Below, piece by piece: positions 15,127-24,652 of a stretch of DNA of 64,000 nucleotides. How positions within the stretch are numbered: position 1 is the stretch's first letter; each line of letters begins with the position of its first letter. Below the pieces are notes generated by a model, which did no database searches, was not told the origin of the DNA, and saw only the letters and a program-made list of their open reading frames with translations. Origin of the DNA: Roseovarius amoyensis (lineage in GTDB: Bacteria; Pseudomonadota; Alphaproteobacteria; Rhodobacterales; Rhodobacteraceae); assembly GCF_003260265.1 (NCBI RefSeq), contig NZ_QITQ01000011.1:1-64000 (forward strand). Direction: 5' to 3'. The position numbers and the translations under genes are program-made.

Positions 15127-17169
15127 ATGACCACCGATCCTCTTGTTGTTTTCACCCCGTCGGGCAAACGCGGCCGGTTTCCCGCCGGCACGCCGGTGCT
15201 GACGGCGGCGCGACAGCTGGGTGTCGATCTTGATTCGGTCTGCGGCGGGCGCGGCATCTGTTCCAAGTGCCAGATCACGCCCAGTTATGGCGAATTCCCC
15301 AAGCACGGCGTCACCGTCGAACAGGACGCGCTGTCGGAATGGAACGCGGTCGAGGAACGCTATGACCAGAAACGCGGCCTGAAAGAGGGGCGGCGACTGG
15401 GCTGCCAGGCAAAGATCATGCACGACGTGGTGATCGACGTGCCGCCAGAAAGCCAGGTCCACCGGCAGGTGGTGCGCAAGGCCGCTACCGCCCGCGTGAT
15501 CGAGATGGACCCGGCGACGCGGCTCTATTTCGTCGAGGTGGACGAGCCCGATATGCACGAGCCCACCGGCGACCTGGAACGCCTCGCACGCGCGCTGAAA
15601 TCGGAATGGGGGGTCGAGGCGATCCGCGCCGACACAACCCTGCTGAGCAAGCTGCAAAAGACGCTGCGAAAGGGTAAATTCCGCGTCACCGTGGCGCTGC
15701 ACAAGTCGCACAAGGACGATGCCGCAAGGGTGCTGGAAATCTGGCCCGACCTGCACGAAGGCGGGCTATACGGCCTGGCCATCGACCTGGGCAGCACCAC
15801 CATCGCCGCCCATCTGACCGACCTCGTCACCGGCGATGTCAAGGCAAGCGCCGGCGTCATGAACCCGCAGATCCGCTTTGGCGAGGATCTTATGAGCCGG
15901 GTTTCCTATTCGATGATGAACCCCGGCGGCGACGTCGAGATGACCCGCGCCGTGCGCGAGGCGCTCGACGCGCTGGCCGTGGACGTGGCGGAAGAGGCCG
16001 GGATCGACCCGCAGCTGATCGTCGAGACGGTCTTTGTCTGCAACCCCGTGATGCATCACCTGTTGTTGGGCATCGACCCGGTGGAACTGGGCCAGGCGCC
16101 GTTTGCACTGGCCACCTCGGACAGCATCTCGATGGACGCCCGCGAACTTGACCTGGTGTCGATCAACCCGCGCGCGCGCACCTATTTCCTGCCCTGCATC
16201 GCCGGCCATGTTGGCGCCGACTGCGCCGCCGTGGCGCTGAGCGAGGCACCAGACAAGTCCGACGACCTGGCGCTGATCGTCGATGTGGGCACCAACGCCG
16301 AAATCCTGCTTGGCGACCGCAGCCGGGTTCTGGCCTGTTCGTCACCCACCGGCCCGGCCTTTGAAGGCGCACAGATTTCATCCGGCCAGCGCGCCGCCCC
16401 CGGCGCCATCGAGGCCATTCGCATCGACGTTGAGACGCGCGAGCCGCGCTTTCGCGTGATCGGCTGCGACAAGTGGTCTGACGAAGAGGGATTTTGGGAG
16501 GAAACCGCCCAGACCGGCATCACCGGCATCTGCGGCTCTGGCATCATCGAGGCGGTGGCCGAGCTGCGCCTTGCCGGGCTGATGGATGAAAGCGGACTTA
16601 TTGGCTCGGCCGAACGCACCGGCACCGCCCGCTGCGTGCCAGAGGGGCGCACCCATGCCTATCTGATCCACGATGCCACCGCCGACAGCGGGCCGCGCAT
16701 CACCGTCACCCAGGGCGACGTGCGCGCCATCCAGCTGGCCAAGTCGGCGCTTTATGCCGGGGCGCGGCTGCTGATGGATGCCCGCAACGTGGACAAGGTC
16801 GACCGGGTGGTGCTGGCCGGCGCGTTTGGCGCGCATATCTCGCCCCTGCACGCGATGGTGCTGGGGATGATCCCAGACGTTCCGCTCGACAAGGTCACCA
16901 GCGCCGGCAACGCCGCCGGCACCGGTGCACGGATCGCGCTGTGCAACATCGCCGCGCGGACCGAGATAGAGCGCACCGTGCGCGAAATCACCAAGGTCGA
17001 AACCGCAATCGAGCCGAAATTCCAGGAACATTTCGTCGCCGCAAACGCCATCCCGCACAAGACCGCCCCCTTCCCCGAACTGCGCAAGGTGGTGACACTG
17101 CCCGAGGTCAGCTTCAACGCCGGCTCCCAAGGCGGCACTGTGGGGCGGCGCAGGCGCAGGCGGGGGTAG
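15127..17169 (+). CDS. Ferredoxin-ASKHA corrinoid-activator-like protein (RACo/DUF4445 type)
   Basis: A 680-residue protein with an N-terminal [2Fe-2S] ferredoxin domain (C39, C45, C48 in [11 protein letters not shown], and C93) and a C-terminal ASKHA ATPase domain: [18 protein letters not shown] (phosphate 1), [13 protein letters not shown] and [10 protein letters not shown]. This matches reductive activators of corrinoid proteins, which use ATP to drive an electron onto Co(II)-corrinoid so that methyltransferases can restart. In marine alphaproteobacteria such proteins usually support MttB-family methylamine or betaine demethylation; no methyltransferase or corrinoid protein gene is in this window. 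ATG 15127 begins the conserved MTTDPLVVF. Confidence 0.88.
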   Translation: MTTDPLVVFTPSGKRGRFPAGTPVLTAARQLGVDLDSVCGGRGICSKCQITPSYGEFPKHGVTVEQDALSEWNAVEERYDQKRGLKEGRRLGCQAKIMHDVVIDVPPESQVHRQVVRKAATARVIEMDPATRLYFVEVDEPDMHEPTGDLERLARALKSEWGVEAIRADTTLLSKLQKTLRKGKFRVTVALHKSHKDDAARVLEIWPDLHEGGLYGLAIDLGSTTIAAHLTDLVTGDVKASAGVMNPQIRFGEDLMSRVSYSMMNPGGDVEMTRAVREALDALAVDVAEEAGIDPQLIVETVFVCNPVMHHLLLGIDPVELGQAPFALATSDSISMDARELDLVSINPRARTYFLPCIAGHVGADCAAVALSEAPDKSDDLALIVDVGTNAEILLGDRSRVLACSSPTGPAFEGAQISSGQRAAPGAIEAIRIDVETREPRFRVIGCDKWSDEEGFWEETAQTGITGICGSGIIEAVAELRLAGLMDESGLIGSAERTGTARCVPEGRTHAYLIHDATADSGPRITVTQGDVRAIQLAKSALYAGARLLMDARNVDKVDRVVLAGAFGAHISPLHAMVLGMIPDVPLDKVTSAGNAAGTGARIALCNIAARTEIERTVREITKVETAIEPKFQEHFVAANAIPHKTAPFPELRKVVTLPEVSFNAGSQGGTVGRRRRRRG

Positions 17170-17246
17170 CCCACACCCCTGCCACCGCTTGAGGCCAGGC
17201 CCCGGATGCGATAGCTGGTCCGGAACGGCGAATGACGGGGCAGCAC

Positions 17247-17855
17247 ATGGCGTTCACGGTGGCAATCGACGGGCCGGCGGCGGCTGGAAAGGGCACCATC
17301 AGCAAGGCGGTGGCGGCGCATTTCGGCTTTGCCCATCTCGATACCGGGCTGCTTTACCGCGCGGTGGCGCGGCGCACGCTCGACGGGGTCGATCCGGTGA
17401 CCGCCGCTGAAAACCTGCGCGCCGAGGACCTGGCCACCGACGGGCTGCGCACGCCAGAGGTCGCCCGCGCCGCCAGCCGCGTGGCCGCCATGCCCGATGT
17501 CCGCCGCGCGCTGGTGGATTTTCAGCGCGCCTTCACCCTCAGGGACGGCGGCGCGGTGCTGGACGGGCGCGATATCGGCACGGTGATCTGCCCTGATGCC
17601 GAGGTAAAGCTGTACGTCACCGCCTCTGACGCGGTGCGCGCCCACCGCCGCCACAAGGAGCTGGTGGAAACCGGCCATGATATCACGCTTGAAGAAGTAG
17701 CCGAGGACCTGCGCCAGCGCGATGCACGCGACAGCGCCCGCGCCGAGGCCCCGCTGCGCCCAGCATCGGATGCGATGGTGCTGGACACCAGCGACATGTC
17801 AATAGACGAGGCGATCGCGTCGGCGATTGCGGCGGTCGAGGCTCAGCAGCGCTGA
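17247..17855 (+). CDS. cmk: Cytidylate kinase
   Basis: Phosphorylates CMP/dCMP with ATP. 202 residues from ATG 17247, with the P-loop [15 protein letters not shown], the CMP-binding [13 protein letters not shown], and the [16 protein letters not shown] segment; the lid region has [10 protein letters not shown]. An in-frame ATG at 17232 would add five residues; the later start fits the family better. Located as in many proteobacteria upstream of rpsA, here separated from it by a DUF6525 gene. Confidence 0.95.
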   Translation: MAFTVAIDGPAAAGKGTISKAVAAHFGFAHLDTGLLYRAVARRTLDGVDPVTAAENLRAEDLATDGLRTPEVARAASRVAAMPDVRRALVDFQRAFTLRDGGAVLDGRDIGTVICPDAEVKLYVTASDAVRAHRRHKELVETGHDITLEEVAEDLRQRDARDSARAEAPLRPASDAMVLDTSDMSIDEAIASAIAAVEAQQR

Positions 17856-17876
17856 GGCGCCTTCCTGACAATGGGA

Positions 17877-17905
17877 TTGCGGGCGGTTGGTCTTTCTCAT
17901 ATATG
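17877..17905 (+). promoter_or_regulatory. Candidate promoter for the DUF6525 gene
   Basis: TTGCGG (17877-17882), a 17-base spacer and TATATG (17900-17905), 31 bases before the ATG at 17936, inside a locally AT-rich island. Confidence 0.4.
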
Positions 17906-17935
17906 ATATGTGATAACGTAACACGCCCTAAGATC

Positions 17936-18208
17936 ATGCCTCGCAACCTCTCTTCAAGCCTTGCCCGACGTCGGGCCGGAAGCCCCATGCATCACTTTGA
18001 CACCCTGCCGCCCCCCTTGCGCGCGTGGCTCAGAGAGGCCGCGTTGCCGTGGTCACCGCAATCGGCATTGAAAATCTGGAACAAGGCCCGCCGGGAGGCG
18101 GGACCGGAGGCGGCGCTTGTTCGACTGTCGAAAGTCGAGGCCGCAATGCTTGCGCGGGATCTCAACGCCTCGGGGCAAGCCGCACAGCAGATCAGTAAAA
18201 TCGCTTGA
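17936..18208 (+). CDS. DUF6525 small protein
   Basis: A 90-residue protein beginning MPRNLSSSLARRRAGSPMHHF and containing LPPPLRAWLREAALPWSP, a pattern I recognise as the DUF6525 family of Rhodobacteraceae. Basic, no membrane segment, cysteine-free; no known function. The frame is open 33 bases further upstream, but the conserved start is at 17936. It sits between cmk and rpsA; the rpsA -35 box overlaps its stop codon. Confidence 0.75.
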   Translation: MPRNLSSSLARRRAGSPMHHFDTLPPPLRAWLREAALPWSPQSALKIWNKARREAGPEAALVRLSKVEAAMLARDLNASGQAAQQISKIA

Positions 18209-18233
18209 AATAAGGGGCGCGCGCGTGTAGACA
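18205..18233 (+). promoter_or_regulatory. Sigma-70 promoter for rpsA
   Basis: TTGAAA (18205-18210), exactly 17 bases, then TAGACA (18228-18233). The -35 box overlaps the upstream stop codon. Predicted start near 18240 gives a leader of roughly 155 nt before rpsA. Confidence 0.6.
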
Positions 18234-18280
18234 GCGCCCTGTCGACAAGGCGGAACCGCCATGAAGCAATAGAGACGAGC

Positions 18281-18310
18281 AGGGTCGGAGCCTCCGGCCC
18301 TCTTTGTTTT
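18281..18310 (+). terminator. Intrinsic-terminator-like hairpin inside the rpsA leader
   Basis: AGGGTCGGA pairs with TCCGGCCCT (one G-U pair) around a GCC loop at 18281-18301, followed by CTTTGTTTT. It lies downstream of the rpsA promoter and 86 bases before the start codon, so it is either an attenuator of rpsA or a terminator for upstream transcription that the promoter assignment has missed. Confidence 0.6.
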
Positions 18311-18396
18311 ATGTTCCGTCTGACCAACGAAACCCCAAGACCGGCGGAGACAACCGCGCGGCCAGAAAAACCGATGTAAAAGGAAAACGACGCCAC

Positions 18397-20082
18397 ATGG
18401 CTCAGAATACAAGCATGGAAGAGTTCGAGGCCCTACTGAACGAAAGCCTCGAAATGGACACGCCCGATGAGGGTTCTGTCGTCAAGGGCAAGGTCATCGC
18501 CATCGAGGCGGGACAAGCCATCATCGACGTCGGCTACAAGATGGAAGGCCGCGTCGAGCTCAAGGAATTCGCAAATCCCGGCGAAGCGCCCGACATCTCT
18601 GTCGGTGACGAGGTCGAGGTGTATCTGCGCGCTGCCGAGAACGCCCGCGGCGAAGCCGTGATCAGCCGTGAAATGGCCCGACGCGAAGCCGCCTGGGACC
18701 GCCTGGAAAAGGCATATGCCGACGATGCCCGCGTCGAGGGCGCGATCTTTGGCCGCGTCAAGGGTGGCTTTACCGTCGATCTGGGCGGCGCCGTGGCGTT
18801 CCTGCCCGGCTCTCAGGTCGATGTGCGCCCGGTGCGCGACGCCGGCCCGCTGATGGGTCTCAAGCAACCCTTCCAGATCCTCAAGATGGACCGCCGCCGG
18901 GGCAACATCGTTGTCAGCCGCCGCGCCATCCTGGAAGAAAGCCGCGCCGAACAGCGCGCCGAGGTCATCGCCAAGCTGACCGAGGGCGACACCGTCGACG
19001 GTGTGGTCAAGAACATCACCGAATACGGCGCCTTTGTCGATCTGGGCGGTGTTGACGGGCTGCTGCACGTCACCGACATGGCCTGGCGGCGGGTGAACCA
19101 CCCCTCCGAGATCGTTTCGATCGGCGAGACCGTCAAGGTGCAGGTCATCAAGATCAACAAGGAAACCCACCGCATCAGCCTGGGCATGAAACAGCTGCAG
19201 GAAGATCCGTGGGACCTGGTTGCGGTCAAATACCCGCTGGGTTCGGTCCATGCCGGCCGCGTCACCAACATCACCGACTACGGCGCCTTCGTCGAGCTGG
19301 AGCCGGGGGTCGAGGGGCTGGTGCACGTCTCGGAAATGTCCTGGACCAAGAAGAACATCCACCCCGGCAAGATCGTCTCCACCTCTCAGGAGGTCGAGGT
19401 CATGGTGCTGGAAATCGACCCGGCCAAGCGCCGCGTCAGCCTCGGGCTGAAGCAGTGCATGCGCAACCCGTGGGAAGTGTTCGCCGAAACCCACCCCGTC
19501 GGCACCGAGGTCGAGGGCGAGGTCAAGAACATCACCGAGTTCGGCCTGTTCATTGGCCTGCCGGGCGAAATCGATGGCATGGTTCACCTGTCCGACCTCA
19601 GCTGGGACGAACGCGGCGAAGACGCGATCCAGAGCTACAAGAAGGGCGATGTGGTCAAGGCCGTCGTGTCGGAAGTCGATATCGAGAAAGAACGTATCTC
19701 GCTGTCGATCAAGGCACTGGGCGGTGACAAGTTCGCCGAGGCCGTGGGCGGCGTCAAACGCGGCTCGATCATCACCGTCGAGGTCACCTCGATCGAGGAT
19801 GGCGGCATCGAGGTGACCTATGACGGGCTGAAATCCTTCATCCGCCGGTCCGACCTTTCCCGCGACCGTTCCGAACAGCGGCCCGAGCGGTTCTCGGTCG
19901 GTGACAAGGTCGATGTGCGCGTCACCAATGTCGACCCCAAGACCCGCCGCCTGGGTCTGTCGATCAAGGCCCGCGAAATCGCCGAAGAAAAGGAAGCCGT
20001 GCAACAGTATGGCAGCTCGGACTCGGGCGCTTCGCTGGGCGATATCCTTGGCGCCGCTCTGAAGGGCGACAACGACGACTGA
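18397..20082 (+). CDS. rpsA: 30S ribosomal protein S1
   Basis: RNA-binding protein that recruits mRNAs to the 30S subunit. 561 residues from ATG 18397 with repeated S1 OB-folds; the best four are marked by the recurring DYGAFVxL/EYGAFVDLGG and GLxHVSEMSW-type motifs between residues 200 and 460. Two divergent N-terminal copies bind the ribosome. The acidic start MEEFEALLNESLEMDTPDEG is typical. Preceded by AAAAGGAAAA; followed by a very strong terminator. The upstream leader contains an attenuator-like hairpin. Confidence 0.97.
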   Translation: MAQNTSMEEFEALLNESLEMDTPDEGSVVKGKVIAIEAGQAIIDVGYKMEGRVELKEFANPGEAPDISVGDEVEVYLRAAENARGEAVISREMARREAAWDRLEKAYADDARVEGAIFGRVKGGFTVDLGGAVAFLPGSQVDVRPVRDAGPLMGLKQPFQILKMDRRRGNIVVSRRAILEESRAEQRAEVIAKLTEGDTVDGVVKNITEYGAFVDLGGVDGLLHVTDMAWRRVNHPSEIVSIGETVKVQVIKINKETHRISLGMKQLQEDPWDLVAVKYPLGSVHAGRVTNITDYGAFVELEPGVEGLVHVSEMSWTKKNIHPGKIVSTSQEVEVMVLEIDPAKRRVSLGLKQCMRNPWEVFAETHPVGTEVEGEVKNITEFGLFIGLPGEIDGMVHLSDLSWDERGEDAIQSYKKGDVVKAVVSEVDIEKERISLSIKALGGDKFAEAVGGVKRGSIITVEVTSIEDGGIEVTYDGLKSFIRRSDLSRDRSEQRPERFSVGDKVDVRVTNVDPKTRRLGLSIKAREIAEEKEAVQQYGSSDSGASLGDILGAALKGDNDD

Positions 20083-20132
20083 TACCGCGCCCAGCCGCCG
20101 AAAGGCGGATTGCGCAAGCAGCGGCAACAACA

Positions 20133-20164
20133 AAGGCCCCGCCGGCACCCCGGCGGGGCCTTTT
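20133..20164 (+). terminator. Strong intrinsic terminator of rpsA
   Basis: A perfect 13-pair stem, AAGGCCCCGCCGG with CCGGCGGGGCCTT, around a CACC loop, then TTTT. About 50 bases after the stop codon. Confidence 0.92.
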
Positions 20165-20432
20165 CACATCCGAACAGGCCGCCGCAGCCGCCCGCCCGGG
20201 CACCAGATTCCCGCCGAATCAATGGCTTTCCAATGGCGGCTTCGCTGCACTGCGGCGCACCCCGGCATGGGCAAAGCGGACCCCGCGGCGGGGCTTGCCC
20301 GGCTCAAACCGCCCAAAAAGAGCAATTTCACGCTCGCTCCGGTCACTCTGGCTATTTCTGTTTTTCTGATTTCTATCTATAGTTTACCGGACTGCCAGGC
20401 CTGCCAGAACAGACCACCCGGGGAGACAGCCG

Positions 20433-20717
20433 ATGATTCGATCGGAACTGATTCAGAAGATCGCCGACGAAAACCCACACCTGATACAGCGCGATGTCGA
20501 GCGCATCGTGAACACCATATTCAACGAAATCACCGACGCCATGGCCAATGGGAACCGGGTCGAACTGCGCGGCTTCGGCGCCTTTTCGGTCAAGAAGCGC
20601 GACGCCCGCATGGGGCGCAACCCGCGCACCGGCGACGCGGTCGAGGTCGAGGAAAAACACGTGCCCTTTTTCAAGACCGGCAAACTGTTGCGTGATCGCC
20701 TGAACGGAAAGGCCTGA
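20433..20717 (+). CDS. ihfB: Integration host factor subunit beta
   Basis: DNA-bending architectural protein subunit, 94 residues. The start [32 protein letters not shown], the minor-groove arm [18 protein letters not shown] and the [14 protein letters not shown] end are the beta-subunit pattern. Alone after the rpsA terminator, with a 270-base AT-rich-tipped upstream region (TATCTATAG at about 20374-20382 may hold its -10 box). Its stop overlaps the lapA start (TGATG), coupling the two. Confidence 0.95.
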   Translation: MIRSELIQKIADENPHLIQRDVERIVNTIFNEITDAMANGNRVELRGFGAFSVKKRDARMGRNPRTGDAVEVEEKHVPFFKTGKLLRDRLNGKA

Positions 20718-21067
20718 TGCGTTACATCCGCTACGCCTCTATCGCGATCTTCGCGATCGCCCTCATCCTTGTCGCGCTGGCCAATCGCGGCATCGTGCAG
20801 GTGCAGATCCTGCCTGGCGAGCTGTCCAGCCTGGCCGCGATCAACCCGGTCTACGAGGTGCCGCTTTTCATCGTGATGTTCGGCGGGGTGCTGGCCGGGC
20901 TCATCGTCGGTCTGATCTGGGAATGGATCCGCGAGGCCGGCGAACGCGCCGCCGCCGCCCGGCAGGCGCGCGAGATGGAGCGGCTCAAGGCCGAGCTGCG
21001 CCGCCTCAAGGGCGAGCGTCACAAGGACCAGGACGAGGTGCTGGCCCTGCTGGACAAGGCCGGGTAA
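20717..21067 (+). CDS. lapA: LapA (DUF1049) inner-membrane protein
   Basis: A 116-residue protein with two transmembrane helices (about residues 4-22 and 45-68) and a cytoplasmic coiled-coil-like tail rich in E, R, A and K. This is the lipopolysaccharide assembly protein A pattern; LapA with LapB tunes LpxC proteolysis in enterobacteria. Its overlap with ihfB and spacing of ten bases to trpF are a conserved alphaproteobacterial layout. No LapB tetratricopeptide domain is present, as usual in this clade. Confidence 0.85.
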   Translation: MRYIRYASIAIFAIALILVALANRGIVQVQILPGELSSLAAINPVYEVPLFIVMFGGVLAGLIVGLIWEWIREAGERAAAARQAREMERLKAELRRLKGERHKDQDEVLALLDKAG

Positions 21068-21077
21068 GGCATTCGTC

Positions 21078-21761
21078 ATGACGACCTCCGACATTCGGGT
21101 CAAGATCTGCGGACTGACCGACCCCGCCGACATTCCCGCCGCCATCGTGGCGGGCGCGGCCTATCTGGGGTTCGTGTCGTTTCCCAAATCCCCCCGCCAC
21201 CTGGAACTGGAAGAAATGGCGGCGCTGACGCTGTCGGTGCCCGAGGGCATCGCCAAGGTGGCGCTGACCGTTGACGCCGACGACGCCCTGCTGGACGCGA
21301 TCACCGGCACGGCCGCCATCGACATACTGCAGCTTCACGGCCATGAAAGCCCCACCCGCGTACGCGAGGTCAAGGCGCGCTACGGGCTGTCGGTGATGAA
21401 GGTGATTGGCATCGCAGGCCCCGAGGACCTGACCCAGATAGATTTCTATGCCCGCGTCGCCGACCAGTTGCTGATCGACGCCAAGCCCCCGCAAGGCGCA
21501 GATCGCCCCGGCGGGAACGCGCAGGCGTTCGACTGGGCGCTGCTTTCGGGGCGACGCTGGCCGGTGCCGTGGATGCTGGCCGGCGGGTTGACGCCCGAAA
21601 ATGTCGCCACCGCGATCCGGACCACAGGCGCGCGGCAGGTCGATGTATCGTCAGGCGTCGAAAGCGCGCCGGGGATCAAGGATGCCAACCTCATCCGCGC
21701 CTTCATTGAGGCCGCCCACGGCGCAGGGCGGGCCAGTGGCAGCATGGGCAGCGGCGACTGA
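21078..21761 (+). CDS. trpF: Phosphoribosylanthranilate isomerase
   Basis: Amadori rearrangement in tryptophan synthesis. 227 residues, a TIM barrel with [12 protein letters not shown] (catalytic cysteine C11 region), [28 protein letters not shown] and the phosphate-binding [11 protein letters not shown] and [15 protein letters not shown]. Third gene of ihfB-lapA-trpF. trpB, often next in this clade, is instead 6 kb upstream on the opposite strand, and the inverted repeat pair follows trpF directly. Confidence 0.96.
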   Translation: MTTSDIRVKICGLTDPADIPAAIVAGAAYLGFVSFPKSPRHLELEEMAALTLSVPEGIAKVALTVDADDALLDAITGTAAIDILQLHGHESPTRVREVKARYGLSVMKVIGIAGPEDLTQIDFYARVADQLLIDAKPPQGADRPGGNAQAFDWALLSGRRWPVPWMLAGGLTPENVATAIRTTGARQVDVSSGVESAPGIKDANLIRAFIEAAHGAGRASGSMGSGD

Positions 21762-21796
21762 ACTGCCCGGCGGCGCCTATCTGAGAACCCTTTGCA

Positions 21797-21903
21797 GGGG
21801 GCGCTGCCCCCGTCCCGGACCATGTCCGGGACTCCCCCGGGGTATTTCGAACCAGAAAGAAACACGGAAAGGCGCCCCTGCTTCTTTCTGGTTGAAAATA
21901 CCC
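21797..21903. repeat. Composite repeat: GC hairpins plus inverted pair of the 22-bp repeat
   Basis: The region starts with GGGGGC-GCT-GCCCCC (21797-21811), then CCCGGAC-CAT-GTCCGGG. Next come two opposed copies of the 22-bp repeat at 21840-21861 (GGGTATTT-CG-AACCAGAAAGAA) and 21882-21903 (its reverse complement with TC as variable bases). It separates the convergent genes trpF and aroA and would form an extended cruciform or bidirectional terminator. Copy 1 is at 14954-14975. Confidence 0.75.
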
Positions 21904-21951
21904 ATTTTCATCCCCAGGAGCCGCGCCAACGTGTGGCCGGGGCGCAGCCGG

Positions 21952-23298
21952 TCAGTCGCGCCGGATATCCGCACCAAGCCCTTTCAGCAGGGGCTCGAAA
22001 ACCGGAAACGACGTGGCAATCGGCGTGGCGTCATCAACACTGACGGGTTTTTGCGTCGCGAGTCCCAGCACGAGGAACGACATGGCGATGCGGTGATCGA
22101 GCCTTGCGGCGCAGGTGGCCCCGCCCGGCACGTTACCGTGGCCGCGGCCATGTACCGTCCACCAATCCTCGCCCTCGTCGACGCTGACGCCACAGGCGCG
22201 CAGGCCCGTCGCCATCGCGTCGATGCGGTCACTTTCCTTGACCCGCAATTCCCTGACGCCGCGCATCATGGTCTGCCCTTCGGCAAAGGCGGCGACGACC
22301 GACAGCACCGGGTATTCATCGATCATGCTGGCGGCGCGCTCGGGCGGCACCTCGACCCCGTTCAGGCCGGGTGAAAACCGCGCGCGCAGGTCGGCCACCG
22401 GCTCGCCCCCCTCGTCGCGGGGGTTTTCATAGCTCAGATCCGCGCCCATCTCGATCAGCGTGGTAAAGAGCCCGGCGCGCGTGGGGTTCAGACAGATCCC
22501 CGGCACCAAGACGTCCGACCCTTCGGTGATCAGCGCGGCACAGACGGGAAAGGCGGCCGAGCTGGGGTCGCGCGGCACCGCGATGGTCTGCGGGCGCAGT
22601 TCCGGCTGGCCCGTCAGGGTAATGACCCGGCCCTCATCGATCACCTCGGTGGCTATATGTGCGCCGAACCCCGCCAGCATCCGCTCGGTATGGTCGCGCG
22701 TCGCCTCCTTCTCGATCACCACGGTTTCGCCCGGCGCGTTCAGCCCCGCCAGCAGCACCGCCGATTTCACCTGTGCAGAGGGGACGGGCACGGCATAGCG
22801 CACCGGCACCGGGTCGGCCGCGCCCACGATGGTCATCGGCAGCCGCCCGCCCGCACGCCCCACCGCCCGCGCACCGAACAGCGCCAGCGGGTCGGTCACC
22901 CGCGCCATTGGCCGGGAGTTGAGGCTGGCATCGCCGGTAAAGGTGGCCGAGATGGGCGAGGTCGCCATCGCCCCCATGATCAGCCGCACCCCGGTGCCCG
23001 AGTTGCCGCAGTCGATGACCTGTTCGGGCTCGGCAAAGCCGCCGACGCCGACACCGTGCACATGCCAGGTACCGTCATCGTCGCGTGTTACCTCGGCACC
23101 AAAGGCGCGCATGGCGCCGGCGGTGTCGAGCACATCCTCACCTTCCAGCAGGCCGGTGATTTTCGTTTCGCCCACGCTCAGCGCGCCCAGGATCAGAGCG
23201 CGGTGCGATACCGACTTGTCACCAGGCACATCGGCCTGACCCGAAAGCCCGGTCGAGGCGTGAGAGGTCATTGGGATGGGGGTGCCGTGGCCGGACAT
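21952..23298 (-). CDS. aroA: 3-phosphoshikimate 1-carboxyvinyltransferase (EPSP synthase), class II type
   Basis: Sixth step of the shikimate pathway: joins shikimate-3-phosphate and PEP. 448 residues with [58 protein letters not shown] and NPTRAGLF, the motif set of the class II (Agrobacterium-like) enzymes. The PEP-loop residue is glycine (NSGTG). ATG 23298 with AAGGAAAGG upstream; a longer open frame runs upstream without family similarity. Downstream lies the composite repeat. Confidence 0.95.
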   Translation of the reverse strand: MSGHGTPIPMTSHASTGLSGQADVPGDKSVSHRALILGALSVGETKITGLLEGEDVLDTAGAMRAFGAEVTRDDDGTWHVHGVGVGGFAEPEQVIDCGNSGTGVRLIMGAMATSPISATFTGDASLNSRPMARVTDPLALFGARAVGRAGGRLPMTIVGAADPVPVRYAVPVPSAQVKSAVLLAGLNAPGETVVIEKEATRDHTERMLAGFGAHIATEVIDEGRVITLTGQPELRPQTIAVPRDPSSAAFPVCAALITEGSDVLVPGICLNPTRAGLFTTLIEMGADLSYENPRDEGGEPVADLRARFSPGLNGVEVPPERAASMIDEYPVLSVVAAFAEGQTMMRGVRELRVKESDRIDAMATGLRACGVSVDEGEDWWTVHGRGHGNVPGGATCAARLDHRIAMSFLVLGLATQKPVSVDDATPIATSFPVFEPLLKGLGADIRRD

Positions 23299-23371
23299 GG
23301 ACGCGCCTTTCCTTGGGTCAGTCGGCAGCGTGATAGTGCAACCTTGCTGCCGGGTAAATCGGGTTCGGGCC

Positions 23372-23641
23372 TCAGCCCCGCCGCAGCGGCAGGGTGGCGC
23401 AGAAAAACGACCCGCCGGTAGACGGCACGACGTCAAAGGTCACCTCGTCCACCCGACAGCCGGCCAGCAGGTCGGCGGTGCCGGCGATTTGCTCGGCCCG
23501 GGTTTGGTTGCGCATCCCCGCCGTAACGAAGGTATCGCCGATCTCGCGCCAGAAATCGTGCAGGATCAGACCTGCCCCCGGGCCCACCACCACATGATGC
23601 AGCGGCGAGAATTCGCCATTGACCGCGAATGACATTCCCAT
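23372..23641 (-). CDS. Hypothetical protein, 89 residues
   Basis: Not a family I recognise. From ATG 23641 it reads [20 protein letters not shown] and continues to a basic end LPLRRG, with two cysteines and no clear membrane segment. Third-position GC is high and the amino-acid make-up is ordinary, which supports coding. It lies between aroA and the hydroxyacid dehydrogenase on the same strand, 57 bases after the latter. A start at 23635 is equally possible, and the frame opens back to 23677. Confidence 0.5.
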   Translation of the reverse strand: MGMSFAVNGEFSPLHHVVVGPGAGLILHDFWREIGDTFVTAGMRNQTRAEQIAGTADLLAGCRVDEVTFDVVPSTGGSFFCATLPLRRG

Positions 23642-23698
23642 CTGCCCACCATCCCCTTGTTTGCCCGCGCAATCCATCCGCCTGGACCGGCGCCAGCG

Positions 23699-24652
23699 TC
23701 AGTTCACCAGGTTGGGGGGCGTTTCACCGTTCAGCGCAGCCACCAGGTTGTCGACCGCCATGAATCCCATCTGCTCTCGCACTTCCAACGCGGCGGTGCC
23801 CAAGTGCGGCAGAAGCGTGACGTTTTCCATCGCCCTCAGCGCCTCGGGCACCTGCGGTTCATGTTCGTAGACGTCCAGCCCGGCCCCCGCGATTTCCCCC
23901 GCCTGCAGGGCCAAGATCAGCGCGGCCTCGTCAACCACGTTGCCCCGCGCAATGTTGATGAAAAAGGCATGCGGCTGCATCTCGGCAAAGACATCCGCCC
24001 CGATAAGGTGGTGCGTTTCGGCCCCGCCCGGCACCGCCACGACAACGAAATCCGCCGCCTGCGCCAGCTCTGCCAGCGTTTCCACCCGGGTGGCGGCGAA
24101 ACTGGTCTCGCGCGCCGAGCGGTTGACGTAAAGCACCTTCATGCCAAAGCCGTAATGACAGCGCCGGGCGATCGCCTGCCCGATCCGGCCCAGGCCGATG
24201 ATCCCCACCGTCTTGCCGGTCATGTGCAGCCCCAGCAACTGTGTCGGGGTCCAGCCGGCCCACTTGCCCGCGCGCACCAGCCTTTCGCCCTCGCCCGCGC
24301 GGCGGGCGGTCATCAGCATCAGCGTCAGCGCGATGTCGGCGGTGGCGTCGGTCACGGCACCCGGGGTGTTGGTCACGGTGATGCCCGACGCCCGCGCCGC
24401 CGCCACGTCGATATGGTTGTAGCCGACACCGAAATTGGCCAGCACCTTGCAGCGCGATCCCTCTGCGCCATCGAACACCTCGGCCGTAAAGGCATCGCCA
24501 AGCGTCGGCACCACCCCGTCATAAAGCGTCAGCGCGGCCCGCATCTGGCCCGGTTTCAGCGGCGTCCGGTCTTCGCGGACCTCGACCTCGAAGTGTTCCT
24601 CGGCGCGGGCGATCACCGCATCGGGATAGCGGCAGGTAAACAGCACGCGCAT
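23699..24652 (-). CDS. D-2-hydroxyacid dehydrogenase (glyoxylate/hydroxypyruvate reductase type)
   Basis: NAD(P)H-dependent reductase of 317 residues. It has ANFGVGYNHIDVAAARA, the Rossmann motif VGIIGLGRIGQAIARR (about residues 147-162), the catalytic arginine in NIARGNVVDEAAL, glutamate in DVYEHEPQVP and histidine in LLPHLGTAA. The NRSARET after strand 2 starts with arginine/serine, hinting at NADPH preference. Glyoxylate, hydroxypyruvate or D-glycerate are likely substrates. The start overlaps the csaA stop (ATGA), so it is translated with csaA-proC. Confidence 0.88.
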   Translation of the reverse strand: MRVLFTCRYPDAVIARAEEHFEVEVREDRTPLKPGQMRAALTLYDGVVPTLGDAFTAEVFDGAEGSRCKVLANFGVGYNHIDVAAARASGITVTNTPGAVTDATADIALTLMLMTARRAGEGERLVRAGKWAGWTPTQLLGLHMTGKTVGIIGLGRIGQAIARRCHYGFGMKVLYVNRSARETSFAATRVETLAELAQAADFVVVAVPGGAETHHLIGADVFAEMQPHAFFINIARGNVVDEAALILALQAGEIAGAGLDVYEHEPQVPEALRAMENVTLLPHLGTAALEVREQMGFMAVDNLVAALNGETPPNLVN

